64,000 nt of DNA, taken from assembly GCA_964404445.1 (NCBI GenBank), contig CAYOJW010000001.1, positions 434,001 through 498,000 on the forward strand, written 5' to 3'. Under the pieces are notes generated by a model. That model did not search any database. It had not been told where the DNA came from and was given only the letters and a program-made list of their open reading frames with translations. The position numbers were made by a program, and so were the translations under genes. This document shows, piece after piece, positions 26,943-36,394 of this stretch (within the stretch, counting starts at the first letter, position 1; every line of letters starts with the position of its first letter). This DNA comes from UBA2336 sp964404445. GTDB taxonomy: Bacteria > Bacteroidota > Bacteroidia > Cytophagales > Cyclobacteriaceae.

Positions 26943-28952
26943 TTATTTTAACTGAAAGCAGGTGATTTCGTTCGCAGCCGACAGGTAATACACTTTCCGG
27001 TCGATAAAATCGACACTGTATTGTGGTTCGCGGTCTTTGCCAATATCCAATGTGGTAAGCACCTGCCCGGTTCTTTTATCCACCTGGATGAGTTTTATAT
27101 CCTTCTTTACAGGTTCGGTAAGTAACAGGATGTATTCATCGGTAGCCGTAGTGGCTTTTACCCGTCTGTTAAATTCTTTCAACGCCAGCCCGGCATAAGC
27201 AAAGGCATACACGCTTACAGAACCTAATCCTATTGCGGCTCCTTTAGCCTGATTTTTTAGTTCAGGGTTTTGTACAGACGAGGCCGCGTCATTCAGCATA
27301 ACAGAAGCCGTTATAATCATAGCCCCTGCATAAACACCTTTAACGGCTTCGGCCAATGCCATAGCCCGTTGCCAGCCCGATTGGTTTGGTGGCAGATAAT
27401 ACTTTGTATGCTTCAGTGTTCCGTCAAACCCGAACATCATTATATTTTGATCGGACGACAGCACCACGCCATCATCAAACACATCGATCGCTTTAGGCAA
27501 TTCCTTTCCGCCAAACGTTATGGGTGCAGCATTGACTTTGCGTACCGTGCCTGTTTTCTTTTCAAGTTCCATCAGATTGCCACTCTTCGTGGCGAATACA
27601 TACAAATGGCTGTCGGTGTTTGCCGTTGGAAAAGGTTTGAGAGTGTTCCGTTTGGGTGCTTCAGATTCGATAGACGAAGACAACACCAGTGCGCCCGAAG
27701 CGGGGTCGAGTATGTTTACCTCGTGCGTGGTGATGTACAAAATACCTTTGGGTATAATTTCTGTTTGCCGCAGGGCGCCTTTTACTTTCACGGATTTTTC
27801 AAAGCGGAATGTTCCGCTTTTTTCATCGAGCACGTTTAGAAAGTATTCTTCGCCACGGTTTACCATGCCGCCTTCACCTGCTGATGACAGCACGATACCA
27901 TTCGCGGTAGCGATGTATTCGGTTACGCTTCCCTGGGTTTTCAACCCCTTACCTTTATTGCCCCACAAGCCCGCACCGGTTTTATAATCTAACAGGTTAG
28001 CGGTAGCTTTCGGATTGGTCTTATAAAACACGGCCAATCCCTGTTCCATCGGAAGCGTAATGTTTAAGCTTTCGCTGATCGGTTTTGTTTTCCAAACCTG
28101 CCGGCCGCTGTTCACATCAATGGCATAGTACGTGGTAGAATATCTTTTTTCTTCTTTACCGTCTGTACCCGTTACCATGCTGGAAACCATTTCGGCCTGG
28201 GCGCCCACAAAAAGATTGTCGGGCTGATACGGAGTTTGCGTAACGGTAGCGGTTACCGATTCATCGATGGCTGTTTTCCATACTACCTGGCCATCGGCCG
28301 ATTTCAACCGGATAATATAGCCCGGATGCACAATGGCAAGCGACTCGTTATCCAACTCTATGGGCGGGGCAATCAATGCCTGCATATTGATAACTGTTTT
28401 TACGGCTGCGGCCATCTTGCCCAGCATACCGCCTTTGCCGCCTGCGCTTGCTTTAAAGATGTCTTCGTTTTTCCAAAGCATGTTACCGGTGTTGAGATCG
28501 TACATCAACAACCTGGCCGAGAACTCACCGGGCTTTACACCAACCACTAAAAATTTACCGGAACGATCCAGCACGTATGTACCCAGCACACCCAGGCGCT
28601 CGGCATTGGAGTCGAAAACAATTTTACCGGTAACAACATCCACAACCGCGATCATGGGTTGTGCATCTTCACCTTCTTCTATGTTATAGGCTACTTTTAT
28701 CAGGCTGGTGCCCCATATTTCTTCTATCTGTATTTCCTGTACGGTGCCCAATTCTTTCTTTTCCCACAACCGGTTTCCTGTTTGTGGATCGATGCCATAC
28801 AACCTGCCGGGTGAGCCTACGATCACGTAGCCCAGCGATGTGATCCGGTGCCAGTCGTGTGCAACTTTTGTTGTCCACAACACTTCTTGCGCCACGCAGA
28901 GTGAAGTGGAGCATAGAAGTAAAAAACCAAACAGTATTTTTTTGATATTCAT
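26943..28952 (-). CDS. Secreted PQQ-like beta-propeller protein
   Basis: This 669-residue protein has signal peptide KKILFGFLLLCSTSLCVAQ. It is made of repeated propeller blades of the PQQ/pyrrolo-quinoline type, each with an A-DG-VWK-like unit: LYGIDPQTGNRLWEKKELG, LLMYDLNTGNMLWKNEDIF, RLKSADGQVVWKTAIDES and IDVNSGRQVWKTKPISE. A Gly/Ala-rich hydrophobic segment near residues 560-600 (GAMIITASVMLNDAAS, GAAIGLGSVSVYAFAYAGLA) may be a membrane hairpin. No quinoprotein active site was identified, so a structural role is likelier than an enzyme. Confidence 0.82.
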   Translation of the reverse strand: MNIKKILFGFLLLCSTSLCVAQEVLWTTKVAHDWHRITSLGYVIVGSPGRLYGIDPQTGNRLWEKKELGTVQEIQIEEIWGTSLIKVAYNIEEGEDAQPMIAVVDVVTGKIVFDSNAERLGVLGTYVLDRSGKFLVVGVKPGEFSARLLMYDLNTGNMLWKNEDIFKASAGGKGGMLGKMAAAVKTVINMQALIAPPIELDNESLAIVHPGYIIRLKSADGQVVWKTAIDESVTATVTQTPYQPDNLFVGAQAEMVSSMVTGTDGKEEKRYSTTYYAIDVNSGRQVWKTKPISESLNITLPMEQGLAVFYKTNPKATANLLDYKTGAGLWGNKGKGLKTQGSVTEYIATANGIVLSSAGEGGMVNRGEEYFLNVLDEKSGTFRFEKSVKVKGALRQTEIIPKGILYITTHEVNILDPASGALVLSSSIESEAPKRNTLKPFPTANTDSHLYVFATKSGNLMELEKKTGTVRKVNAAPITFGGKELPKAIDVFDDGVVLSSDQNIMMFGFDGTLKHTKYYLPPNQSGWQRAMALAEAVKGVYAGAMIITASVMLNDAASSVQNPELKNQAKGAAIGLGSVSVYAFAYAGLALKEFNRRVKATTATDEYILLLTEPVKKDIKLIQVDKRTGQVLTTLDIGKDREPQYSVDFIDRKVYYLSAANEITCFQLK

Positions 28953-29011
28953 AATTCACAATTTTTTGGTGCGACATCGGCTTTGAAGCCGTGATAAAAT
29001 TGTGAATTATG
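28950..29011. repeat. Inverted repeat covering the start of the PQQ-propeller gene
   Basis: A perfect 16-bp inverted repeat, CATAATTCACAATTTT (28950-28965) with its complement at 28996-29011, contains an inner stem CGGCTT/AAGCCG (28978-28991). The left arm includes the start codon complement of the gene at 28952, so the folded leader could hide the start. Confidence 0.7.
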
Positions 29012-29081
29012 ACTCTGATATGAGTTAGCGGGGTTATGGACAATTCTATGGACTTATACAGAAATGACGCAATGCAGCGCG

Positions 29082-30800
29082 TTATTCCGGTTTTTTTTCG
29101 TCCACGGCTTGCTCGATAAACGCTTTCAGGTCTTGTTCGTGAGGGATTTCCAGCTTTTTCCGAAGCCGGTAACGGGCCTTGTTGGCGCTTTCGGTTGAGA
29201 TGGCCAGCATATTGGCGATTTCGCGTGTGGTTAATCCCATTTTAAGTAACGCGGCTAAGCGTGTTTCGGCCAGGGTAAGGTCAGGGAATTTTATTCTCAG
29301 GTCGGCAAAAAAGCCGTAGTGTACTTGTTCAAACAATGCTTTAAATTCTTCCCAGTCGTCATCTGTTAGTATAACCGACTGAAGGATCTGCGAAACATGT
29401 TCTGTTTTAAGATCGGGCATGGTTGCAGTTGTTTTCACGCTCACTAACTGTTGTTTTAATTGTTCGGCCAGTTCGGTTTTTTCCAGCATGGTGCGGGCGT
29501 ACTGCATCAACTGGTGGTTTTTCATATCCAGTTCTTTTTTCCGGGCGCGTATGCGGGCACGAAGAAACAGAAACATAAACAAGGCCGCCATGATGGTGAG
29601 TATCAACATGGCTAACAACGCTTTTCGCTGCCATGCTTCCTGAGTTTGTGCCTGCCGAAGTTGTTCTATTTCGAGGGCTTTGCGCTCTACATCAAATTCT
29701 ATTTCGAGTTCGGCAATTTGCCGGGTTGTTTTTTCCTGAAAAACCGAATCGTGGTAAGCAAGGTGGTGCGACTGGTAGTAATAGGCGGAGTCGAAACGTT
29801 TTGCTTTTGCATGTGCCTGCGATAACAACTTGTTCACTTCTTCCATCAACAAATATTGTTTACCGCCAACAGACGTTAATGCCTTGTGGCCATAATACAG
29901 TGTGCTGTCTAAGTTGTGCGTAAGGTGATAGAGGCCCAGCCCGATCAGGCCCATAGCCATAACGGTTGGCTGATTTGAACGCTTAGCGGCTGCCAGCCCT
30001 ACGTGGAAAAAGTAATAAGCGCTGTCGGGCTGGTTTTTTTTCAGGTGTAACTTCCCCATGTTTTGTAGCATGGTGGCATTATCGAGTGGGTTTCCGTATT
30101 CTAACTCTATTTTATAAAGGTGTTCAAACAGCATCTGGGCGCTGTCGTACTCGCCCATATCCATGTACACGAGGGCTGTATTGTTAAGGGCTGCGGCCAG
30201 GTTGCGTATTTTGTTCAGTTTTTTGTGAATGTGTATGGCGTTGTTATAATAGCGGAGTGCTTCGCGCTTTCTGCCGGTTTCTGTCAGGTTATAGCCCATT
30301 ACCTGTAAGATAAGTGCCGTTGTTGCGTCTTCGCGGTTGCCGTTTATGCGCAGGGCTTCTGCCAGTATATCGTGACTAACGTTAAACTCGCCTTTCATGG
30401 AATGCCACATGCTACTGAGGTATAATAACTCCCGTTTACTCACATCTGGTACGGGAACGGCCAGGGCCGAGTCGAGGAACAGCCGGGCTGTATCGAAGTT
30501 GTTGAAGTATTGAACAAAATATGCACCTGTAATACTGTAAGCATTTGCCAGTCCGTTGGTATAGCCGATCTCTTTTGCCAGGTTAATGGCTTTTCGCAGA
30601 GAGTGTATGCCCTGTTCGGGTGATGAACGGATTTCGCCCCGCCCGATGCGGATCAGCGCATTCACCCGCAGGGTGTCGTGCAGTGTGGGCAGTATGCGGT
30701 AAAGGCTGTCGGTATTGTACGCAGACTGGCCAAGCGAAGAGGTACACCCCCAAAGGCTTACCATCGTTATCAGCAATACCAATAGCCAGACGTGTTTCAT
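29082..30800 (-). CDS. TPR membrane regulator with C-terminal LuxR-type HTH
   Basis: This 572-residue protein begins MKHVWLLVLLITMVSLWGC, a lipoprotein-like signal or membrane anchor. Tetratricopeptide repeats fill residues about 60-370 (for example LNNTALVYMDMGEYDSAQML). One membrane helix (LLAMLILTIMAALFMFLFL) and a coiled coil follow. The C-terminus (about 495-560) is a LuxR-like HTH: LTLAETRLAALLKMGLTTRE then IANMLAISTESANKARYRLR. This layout joins a periplasmic sensor to a cytosolic DNA-binding domain in one chain, as seen in Bacteroidota. Targets are unknown. It stands alone. Confidence 0.85.
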   Translation of the reverse strand: MKHVWLLVLLITMVSLWGCTSSLGQSAYNTDSLYRILPTLHDTLRVNALIRIGRGEIRSSPEQGIHSLRKAINLAKEIGYTNGLANAYSITGAYFVQYFNNFDTARLFLDSALAVPVPDVSKRELLYLSSMWHSMKGEFNVSHDILAEALRINGNREDATTALILQVMGYNLTETGRKREALRYYNNAIHIHKKLNKIRNLAAALNNTALVYMDMGEYDSAQMLFEHLYKIELEYGNPLDNATMLQNMGKLHLKKNQPDSAYYFFHVGLAAAKRSNQPTVMAMGLIGLGLYHLTHNLDSTLYYGHKALTSVGGKQYLLMEEVNKLLSQAHAKAKRFDSAYYYQSHHLAYHDSVFQEKTTRQIAELEIEFDVERKALEIEQLRQAQTQEAWQRKALLAMLILTIMAALFMFLFLRARIRARKKELDMKNHQLMQYARTMLEKTELAEQLKQQLVSVKTTATMPDLKTEHVSQILQSVILTDDDWEEFKALFEQVHYGFFADLRIKFPDLTLAETRLAALLKMGLTTREIANMLAISTESANKARYRLRKKLEIPHEQDLKAFIEQAVDEKKPE

Positions 30801-31085
30801 CTTTTGTGGTCAATAAAAATAATACTTTAACCCGAATGGGGTTGAAAAATAAGTGGGGGATATACTTCGTTCGCGCTAACCGATTTGTCAAATCCTTAAC
30901 CCCACCCAATTTTGTTTACCTCAATACGTTAAGCAATATTAAATGCCCCGGTAATGATATAAGACAGCGAATCGTTTCACAAAACGACCGCCTTTAGCTT
31001 ATTTCGCCATTATTTGCGAATTTCAAGGGTTTTTGACTGCGTGAATACCATTGTAAAACATCAATATCCCCAACCATCGTGGCGT

Positions 31086-34000
31086 ATGCCCGCAAAGCAG
31101 GCGGTAATGCGGGCTTGCCTGTTGCTTTTTTTGTTTTCGTTTTGTTCGCGGGTATTTTCGCAATCGGCCGGTGATACGCCCGCGCCCATCAATTTTGCCG
31201 ACAGCCTGCGTATTGTGATGGAAAATACGCGAAACCTCGATGCCTCAGTTGTCGGGGCAGGCTTTGTTACCGCCTGGAACAGCATTGGACTCGATCAGCA
31301 AGAGCGCATCAAAAAGCAGGTTCGCACCATGAAAAAGAAAGGCTACAAACTACGGCCATACATGGTGCCTTATTTCGGAGCTATTGCCGCAGCCATTACT
31401 GTTGAAGGAGCCGATGCCACGCAGCTTGGTAATTTTTTAAGCGTAACCGATAAGGTGATTGAAAACGAAAACGGCACAAAAACAATAGCTTATTTCACCG
31501 CATCGCGCAGGTTTTTTGAACGCCACACGCTGCATACCGATAAAACATACCGCCTCTATGCCCGCGAAGGTTCTTATATGTTCGAGTACCTCGAATTTAT
31601 TCCGCCACCGATAGACACCACCGCACAACCGAATGACGATTACTACAACGATAACTGGAATGACGAACCGGTGGACACCGTATATCACGAACCACCGCCT
31701 TACTGGGAAACGCAGGCGCCACCGCCAAATGTTGAAGGAGCCATTATCCGGTTTACGGGCAGCAACCTTAATTTTGTTACCGCTTACGACTCGGTGTTTT
31801 TGCGAAACACCAAAGGAATATTTTCCTTAACGGATAATGTGTTTGTGGGCGAGGGCGGCTCGTTCGATTGGTCGCCCGCATTGCTGGGGCAGGATGTTGT
31901 GCAGTGCAACATGAAAGAATACAATTTTAATGTTAAGCGGCCCGAATTAAAATCCAATCTGGTTAACCTGAATTATGCAGGTAAAACCCCCGGTTTTATT
32001 CCCGGCCGGTTTGAGTTCAAATCGCAGGCACATAAAGATTCGGTCGCATCAACATATCCACGGTTTACATCGTATTCGGGCAATATACATATTAACGGTT
32101 TGGGCGATGAGCGTATGACCTATACAGGAGGTTTTTCGTTGCACGGAAACCGCATTCTCAGTACATCGGTGGGTAACGACTTGGCAACCATTACTGTATC
32201 GGGCGAAAGCGAAAAGAAATTTAAGGCCCGCTCGCGCGAATTTTCTTTTCAGGATTCGGTTGTGTTAGCCAACCAGGCTGCGTTTACAATCTATCAGCAA
32301 AACGATTCGCTCACGCACCGGTCGGTACAAATGAAGTACGATTACGGTAAGCAAAAAGTATTGTTGCAAAGTGAAAAAGGCCCGCTGCGGAACACACCGT
32401 ATTCATCATCGTTCTTCAACATGGATTTTTCGGCCAACGTAATCCGGTGGGATTTAAAATCCGACAGCCTTGACTTGCTCACACGGGGCGAACGCGCTAC
32501 CGTGCCCATGGTATTAGAGTCGGTTGATTATTACGAGCCTGAAGATTTTCACACCTTGCATGGTACCGGTTTCCGGTTTCACCCGTTAGCGCTGGTGGCT
32601 AATTATTGCCTGCGTAACAACGTACGCGAAACCTCAACGGGCAGTCTTGCGCAAGGAAGCGGGATGGACATCGTAGAAATTCAAAAAGCCATTGAGTTTT
32701 TGGCCATAAAAGGTTTGGTGGAATACTGGCCAAAGACCGACCGCATCGTGGTAAAAGAAAAAGCCATTACGCAATACCGTGCCTACAAAGGCGAGATGGA
32801 TTACGATAACATGAAAATCGAGTCGGTATCAGGCTCGTATGTACAAACCGATTTACGCGCACCGGTTTACCCCAACGCCACACTCAATTTCAAAAACCGC
32901 AACATGGTGGTGCGTGGGGTAGAAGGATTTAAAGTGAGCGATTCGTTAAACGTTTACATCAAGCCCGACAGCAGCATTATCACCATCCTGCAAAACCGCG
33001 ACATCAAATTTAACGGGAAGATCACGGCCGGTAACTTTGAAGTATTTGGTAAAGACTTTACGTTCAAGTACGACAGCTTCTTTATCAGCCTCGATAAAAT
33101 TGATTCGATCAATTTTTATGCACTCGAAAAAAATGCACGCGGCCAAATGGTGCGCAGAAAAATAAACAACTCGATGGTTAGTGCCGACTCGGCCGCAGCC
33201 GCAGCAGGAGGCATGGCCAACGCCAATAAATCGTCAGGCACACTCTATATAAACAGGCCATCGAACAAATCGGGTAAAGAACGCATCCCCAACTATCCAC
33301 GGTTAGATGCCGCAGCCGGAGGCGTTATTTATTTCGACCGGCAGGAAGTGCTGAACGGTGCGTACGACCGCTCGGTGTTTTTTGTTGTGCCTCCCTTTAA
33401 GCTCGATAGTTTGAACGATGCCGATCCGGCCTCCCTTAATTTTGAGGGTACGTTTATTTCCAGCGGTATGTTTCCTTCTTTTAAAGAGAAACTGCACTCC
33501 ATGGCCGATAAGTCGCTCGGGTTTCAGCACGTTGTACCTGCAACCGGTTACGGGTTATATAAAACCGATGCAAAACTATACGGTGTAATTACCCTCGATA
33601 AGCGTGGATTGCGGTCGCCCGGTAAAATTGATTTTCTGGCGACAACGGTTTACTCGAACGATTTTGTGTTCTACCCGGATTCCGTAGCAGCACGCGGTAC
33701 CCGCGCAACCATTTCAGAAAAACAATTTGGAGCGGTTTATTTTCCGCAGGCATCGCTGCCCAACTACCAGATGAAGTGGTTCCCTAAACAAGATCAGATG
33801 AAGCTGCGCAACACCAATGTTCCGTTTAATTTTTACGACAGCACCGCGCAGTTAACCGGTACAATCACCGTTGCAAAAAACGGAGTAACCGGCATTGGCA
33901 AGTTAGAAACACGTGGTTCGGAATTGCGTTCGCGCGAAATGGATTTTTCGGCTAAAGATTTTGGTGCGCGCCATGCACGCTTTAAAGCAAAATCGGCCGA

Positions 34001-35870
34001 CCCGGCCAAGCCGTTGATTGATGGTACCGATGTGCGCGTGAAGTTTAACCTCGAACAAAATTATGCCGACATCAGTCCCGAGGTAGAAGGCGAAGCCGCA
34101 ATTGATTTTCCGTTCGCGCAATTTAAAACATCCATCCCCAATGCACGCTGGGATTTTAACTCGCAAAAAATTACCATGAGTAAACGCCTCGATGTGCCCA
34201 TCGAAAACTCGTACTTCTACACCACACGCAAAGAACTCGATTCGTTAAGCTTTAATGCCGAAAAAGCCGAATACGATTTGAACAAACAGGAAATGCGCGT
34301 AAGCGGTATTCCGTTCATTACCGTGGCCGATGCACGCATTACGCCCGAAAACGGTGAGGTGTTAATATTAGAGAACGCAAAAATCGGTACGCTTAAAAAC
34401 ACAACCATCATTCTCGATACGCTAAACGGTTATCACCGCCTTACCGAAGGCGTGGTAGATATTGTTTCGCGGAAAGAGTTTTCGGGGTACGCCACGTACC
34501 AGTACGTTAACCTGTTAAAAGATACGTTCGCTATTAAAATGACCGACTTCCACTTAGAGCCTGTTGTGGAAACCGAACAATCGAAACGGTTCCAACGCAG
34601 AAAAACAACAGCCTCGATGCAAACCGTAGGCGTTGGCCATGTGAACGAAAACGACAAGTTGGTATTGGGCGCGGGTATGTTTTACAAAGGCGACCTGACC
34701 ATGTACGCTACCAAACCAGCGTTGCAATTAACGGGCTATATTAAACTTGACCTGAAAAATGTAAAAAATTATAACGACTGGATTGCCTACTCACAATCCG
34801 GTGATGAACCCGAAGTGTTAATCAACTTTGATAAAGCCGTTACCGAGGGCGGTAAAAAAGTATCGGCCGGGTTGCACTTTGCCACGCAGGACAGCAAGCT
34901 GTACATTACCTTTTTGAACGATAAAGGCGAAGACGATGACGATTTGTTTGTGCCAAGCGGAACATTGTACTACGATACCGAATCGAAAGAATATAGAATT
35001 GAAGACCGCGAAAAAGCTGCCGGTAACAAACTTTCCGGAAAAGTGTTTGCCTACAACGATGAAACATCGTTGGTGCGGTTTGAAGGCCCGGTAAACCTGT
35101 TTAAAGGCCCGAAAGATTTTACGGTAACCGGGGCAGCGATGGGTAATGGCAACCTCAAATCGAACGAAATACGCATGAACACGCTGGTGATGATGAACAC
35201 AACAGCCGTACCGCAGGCATTTGATGTGATGGCACGTGACCTCGCACTGGTAATTGAAAAAGAAGGAGCCGATGACGGCCTGGGCGATCAAACCGAATTG
35301 CTGTATAAAATAGCCGACATCGTGGGCGAGCGTGTGGCCAAAGATTACGAAGCGAAGAGCGCACAAAGTTATACCTCGTTAGCTACTATGGCCGAAACCG
35401 CCAAAGCCTTAACATTTGCCAATGTAAACTTAAAGTGGTCGGACAAGTACAAAGCTTTTTACAGTGAAGGGTCGCTGGGGCTGTCCAATAGTTTCCGTAC
35501 CGATCTCAACGCGAGCTTTGAAGGCTTTATGGAAATTAAAAAAACCGAAGACGGTGCCCCGGTATTTAATGTGTTCTTTAAGGCATCGCCCGAAGCGTGG
35601 TATTATTTTGGGTTTGAAGACAACCGTTTGTTGATGTACTCATCGAACAGCGATTTTAATGCATTGGTTTCAAAGAAAACAAACTCGGCCAAGGCAAAAG
35701 TGGGCGAGATGGTATTTGTGCCAGGCACCGAAGAAGAAACACGCGCTTTTATTAACCGCTTTAGAAGAGAATACTTTGGCATTGAAGTGCCATACAGCAT
35801 GGGCGATGACTTGTCGCGCAGAAAGAAAGACGACCCATCTAAAAAGAAAGAAGAGGATGATGGGTTTTAG
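31086..35870 (+). CDS. Very large secreted protein of unknown function
   Basis: From the ATG at 31086 the protein has about 1,594 residues; an ATG at 31107 is equally possible, and both precede the signal peptide MRACLLLFLFSFCSRVFSQ. The mature chain is mainly beta-structured with many Thr/Tyr strands. Parts near residues 600-680 (YPNATLNFKNRNMVVRGVEG, IKFNGKITAGNFEVFGKDFT) resemble the stacked strands of OstA/LptA-like jellyrolls. A helical segment near 520-560 looks winged-helix-like. The C-terminus is a charged tail (RRKKDDPSKKKEEDDGF). I cannot assign a family. It may be periplasmic or surface exposed. No operon partner is obvious. Confidence 0.75.
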   Translation: MPAKQAVMRACLLLFLFSFCSRVFSQSAGDTPAPINFADSLRIVMENTRNLDASVVGAGFVTAWNSIGLDQQERIKKQVRTMKKKGYKLRPYMVPYFGAIAAAITVEGADATQLGNFLSVTDKVIENENGTKTIAYFTASRRFFERHTLHTDKTYRLYAREGSYMFEYLEFIPPPIDTTAQPNDDYYNDNWNDEPVDTVYHEPPPYWETQAPPPNVEGAIIRFTGSNLNFVTAYDSVFLRNTKGIFSLTDNVFVGEGGSFDWSPALLGQDVVQCNMKEYNFNVKRPELKSNLVNLNYAGKTPGFIPGRFEFKSQAHKDSVASTYPRFTSYSGNIHINGLGDERMTYTGGFSLHGNRILSTSVGNDLATITVSGESEKKFKARSREFSFQDSVVLANQAAFTIYQQNDSLTHRSVQMKYDYGKQKVLLQSEKGPLRNTPYSSSFFNMDFSANVIRWDLKSDSLDLLTRGERATVPMVLESVDYYEPEDFHTLHGTGFRFHPLALVANYCLRNNVRETSTGSLAQGSGMDIVEIQKAIEFLAIKGLVEYWPKTDRIVVKEKAITQYRAYKGEMDYDNMKIESVSGSYVQTDLRAPVYPNATLNFKNRNMVVRGVEGFKVSDSLNVYIKPDSSIITILQNRDIKFNGKITAGNFEVFGKDFTFKYDSFFISLDKIDSINFYALEKNARGQMVRRKINNSMVSADSAAAAAGGMANANKSSGTLYINRPSNKSGKERIPNYPRLDAAAGGVIYFDRQEVLNGAYDRSVFFVVPPFKLDSLNDADPASLNFEGTFISSGMFPSFKEKLHSMADKSLGFQHVVPATGYGLYKTDAKLYGVITLDKRGLRSPGKIDFLATTVYSNDFVFYPDSVAARGTRATISEKQFGAVYFPQASLPNYQMKWFPKQDQMKLRNTNVPFNFYDSTAQLTGTITVAKNGVTGIGKLETRGSELRSREMDFSAKDFGARHARFKAKSADPAKPLIDGTDVRVKFNLEQNYADISPEVEGEAAIDFPFAQFKTSIPNARWDFNSQKITMSKRLDVPIENSYFYTTRKELDSLSFNAEKAEYDLNKQEMRVSGIPFITVADARITPENGEVLILENAKIGTLKNTTIILDTLNGYHRLTEGVVDIVSRKEFSGYATYQYVNLLKDTFAIKMTDFHLEPVVETEQSKRFQRRKTTASMQTVGVGHVNENDKLVLGAGMFYKGDLTMYATKPALQLTGYIKLDLKNVKNYNDWIAYSQSGDEPEVLINFDKAVTEGGKKVSAGLHFATQDSKLYITFLNDKGEDDDDLFVPSGTLYYDTESKEYRIEDREKAAGNKLSGKVFAYNDETSLVRFEGPVNLFKGPKDFTVTGAAMGNGNLKSNEIRMNTLVMMNTTAVPQAFDVMARDLALVIEKEGADDGLGDQTELLYKIADIVGERVAKDYEAKSAQSYTSLATMAETAKALTFANVNLKWSDKYKAFYSEGSLGLSNSFRTDLNASFEGFMEIKKTEDGAPVFNVFFKASPEAWYYFGFEDNRLLMYSSNSDFNALVSKKTNSAKAKVGEMVFVPGTEEETRAFINRFRREYFGIEVPYSMGDDLSRRKKDDPSKKKEEDDGF

Positions 35871-35946
35871 ATGGTGTAAGCTGAGTTGACATACATTACA
35901 AATGCGTGCCCGCGGAAAATTTTTTAAACAGAATTAGAAGAATAGA

Positions 35947-36213
35947 ATGTCACAAATTGTTTTTAGGATAACTCTTGTCGTTCATTTAATAATTTCAATT
36001 GCCTTTTGTGGGTGGTATGTTTTTCTTGATGGTTATCTGGGATATGGGTTGGGAGATTTGTACTATATTATTCCAATAATATTTTTAACGCTGTCCTCCA
36101 TTCTTTTGATTGTATTTGAAAAAATGCTTTTCTCTTATTGGAGGGTGTTTTTTGTTATCCTAATGATTGTATTCGATATTTCTCTTGTACGGCTTTTTGT
36201 CTCAGCGGCATAA
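35947..36213 (+). CDS. Small membrane protein
   Basis: This 88-residue protein has three hydrophobic segments (ITLVVHLIISIAFCGWYVF, YYIIPIIFLTLSSILLIVF, VFFVILMIVFDISLVRLFV). No family is recognised. Its last codons (Ala-Ala-stop) lie inside the third copy of the dispersed hairpin repeat, so the stop comes from the repeat. Base use is more AT-rich than in neighbouring genes. Confidence 0.55.
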   Translation: MSQIVFRITLVVHLIISIAFCGWYVFLDGYLGYGLGDLYYIIPIIFLTLSSILLIVFEKMLFSYWRVFFVILMIVFDISLVRLFVSAA

Positions 36214-36251
36214 ATTTTTAAGCTACAAACCTCAGGACTCCAGAGGAGTCC
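36205..36251. repeat. Dispersed hairpin repeat, copy 3 (partial)
   Basis: The segment GCGGCATAAATTTTTAAGCT continues as ACAAACCTCAGGACTCC-aga-GGAGTCC. The first stem is decayed; the second, GGACTCC/GGAGTCC (36235-36251), is intact. It is clearly related to the copies at 3027-3078 and 3801-3853. Confidence 0.7.
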
Positions 36252-36394
36252 AACAATCTTCTAAATCAAAACACAGCATTTAGGTATCTGACGGCTTGAT
36301 GGCTGACACCTTTATCAAAAAAACCACTCATCAATTTGGTATTTGAATGCTAACGCCTACCTGTTAATTTGCACACTTTACAATCAATCCGAAT

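Noticed and set aside
27270..27987. Long plus-strand frames opposite the PQQ-propeller gene
   Set aside because: The minus-strand gene has clear repeats and signal peptide; the opposite frames have Cys/His/Arg-rich composition typical of antisense shadows.
34818..35366. A 182-residue open frame on the minus strand inside the large secreted protein gene
   Set aside because: No recognisable motif, no start signal, and it mirrors the codon pattern of the plus-strand gene, so it is an antisense shadow.
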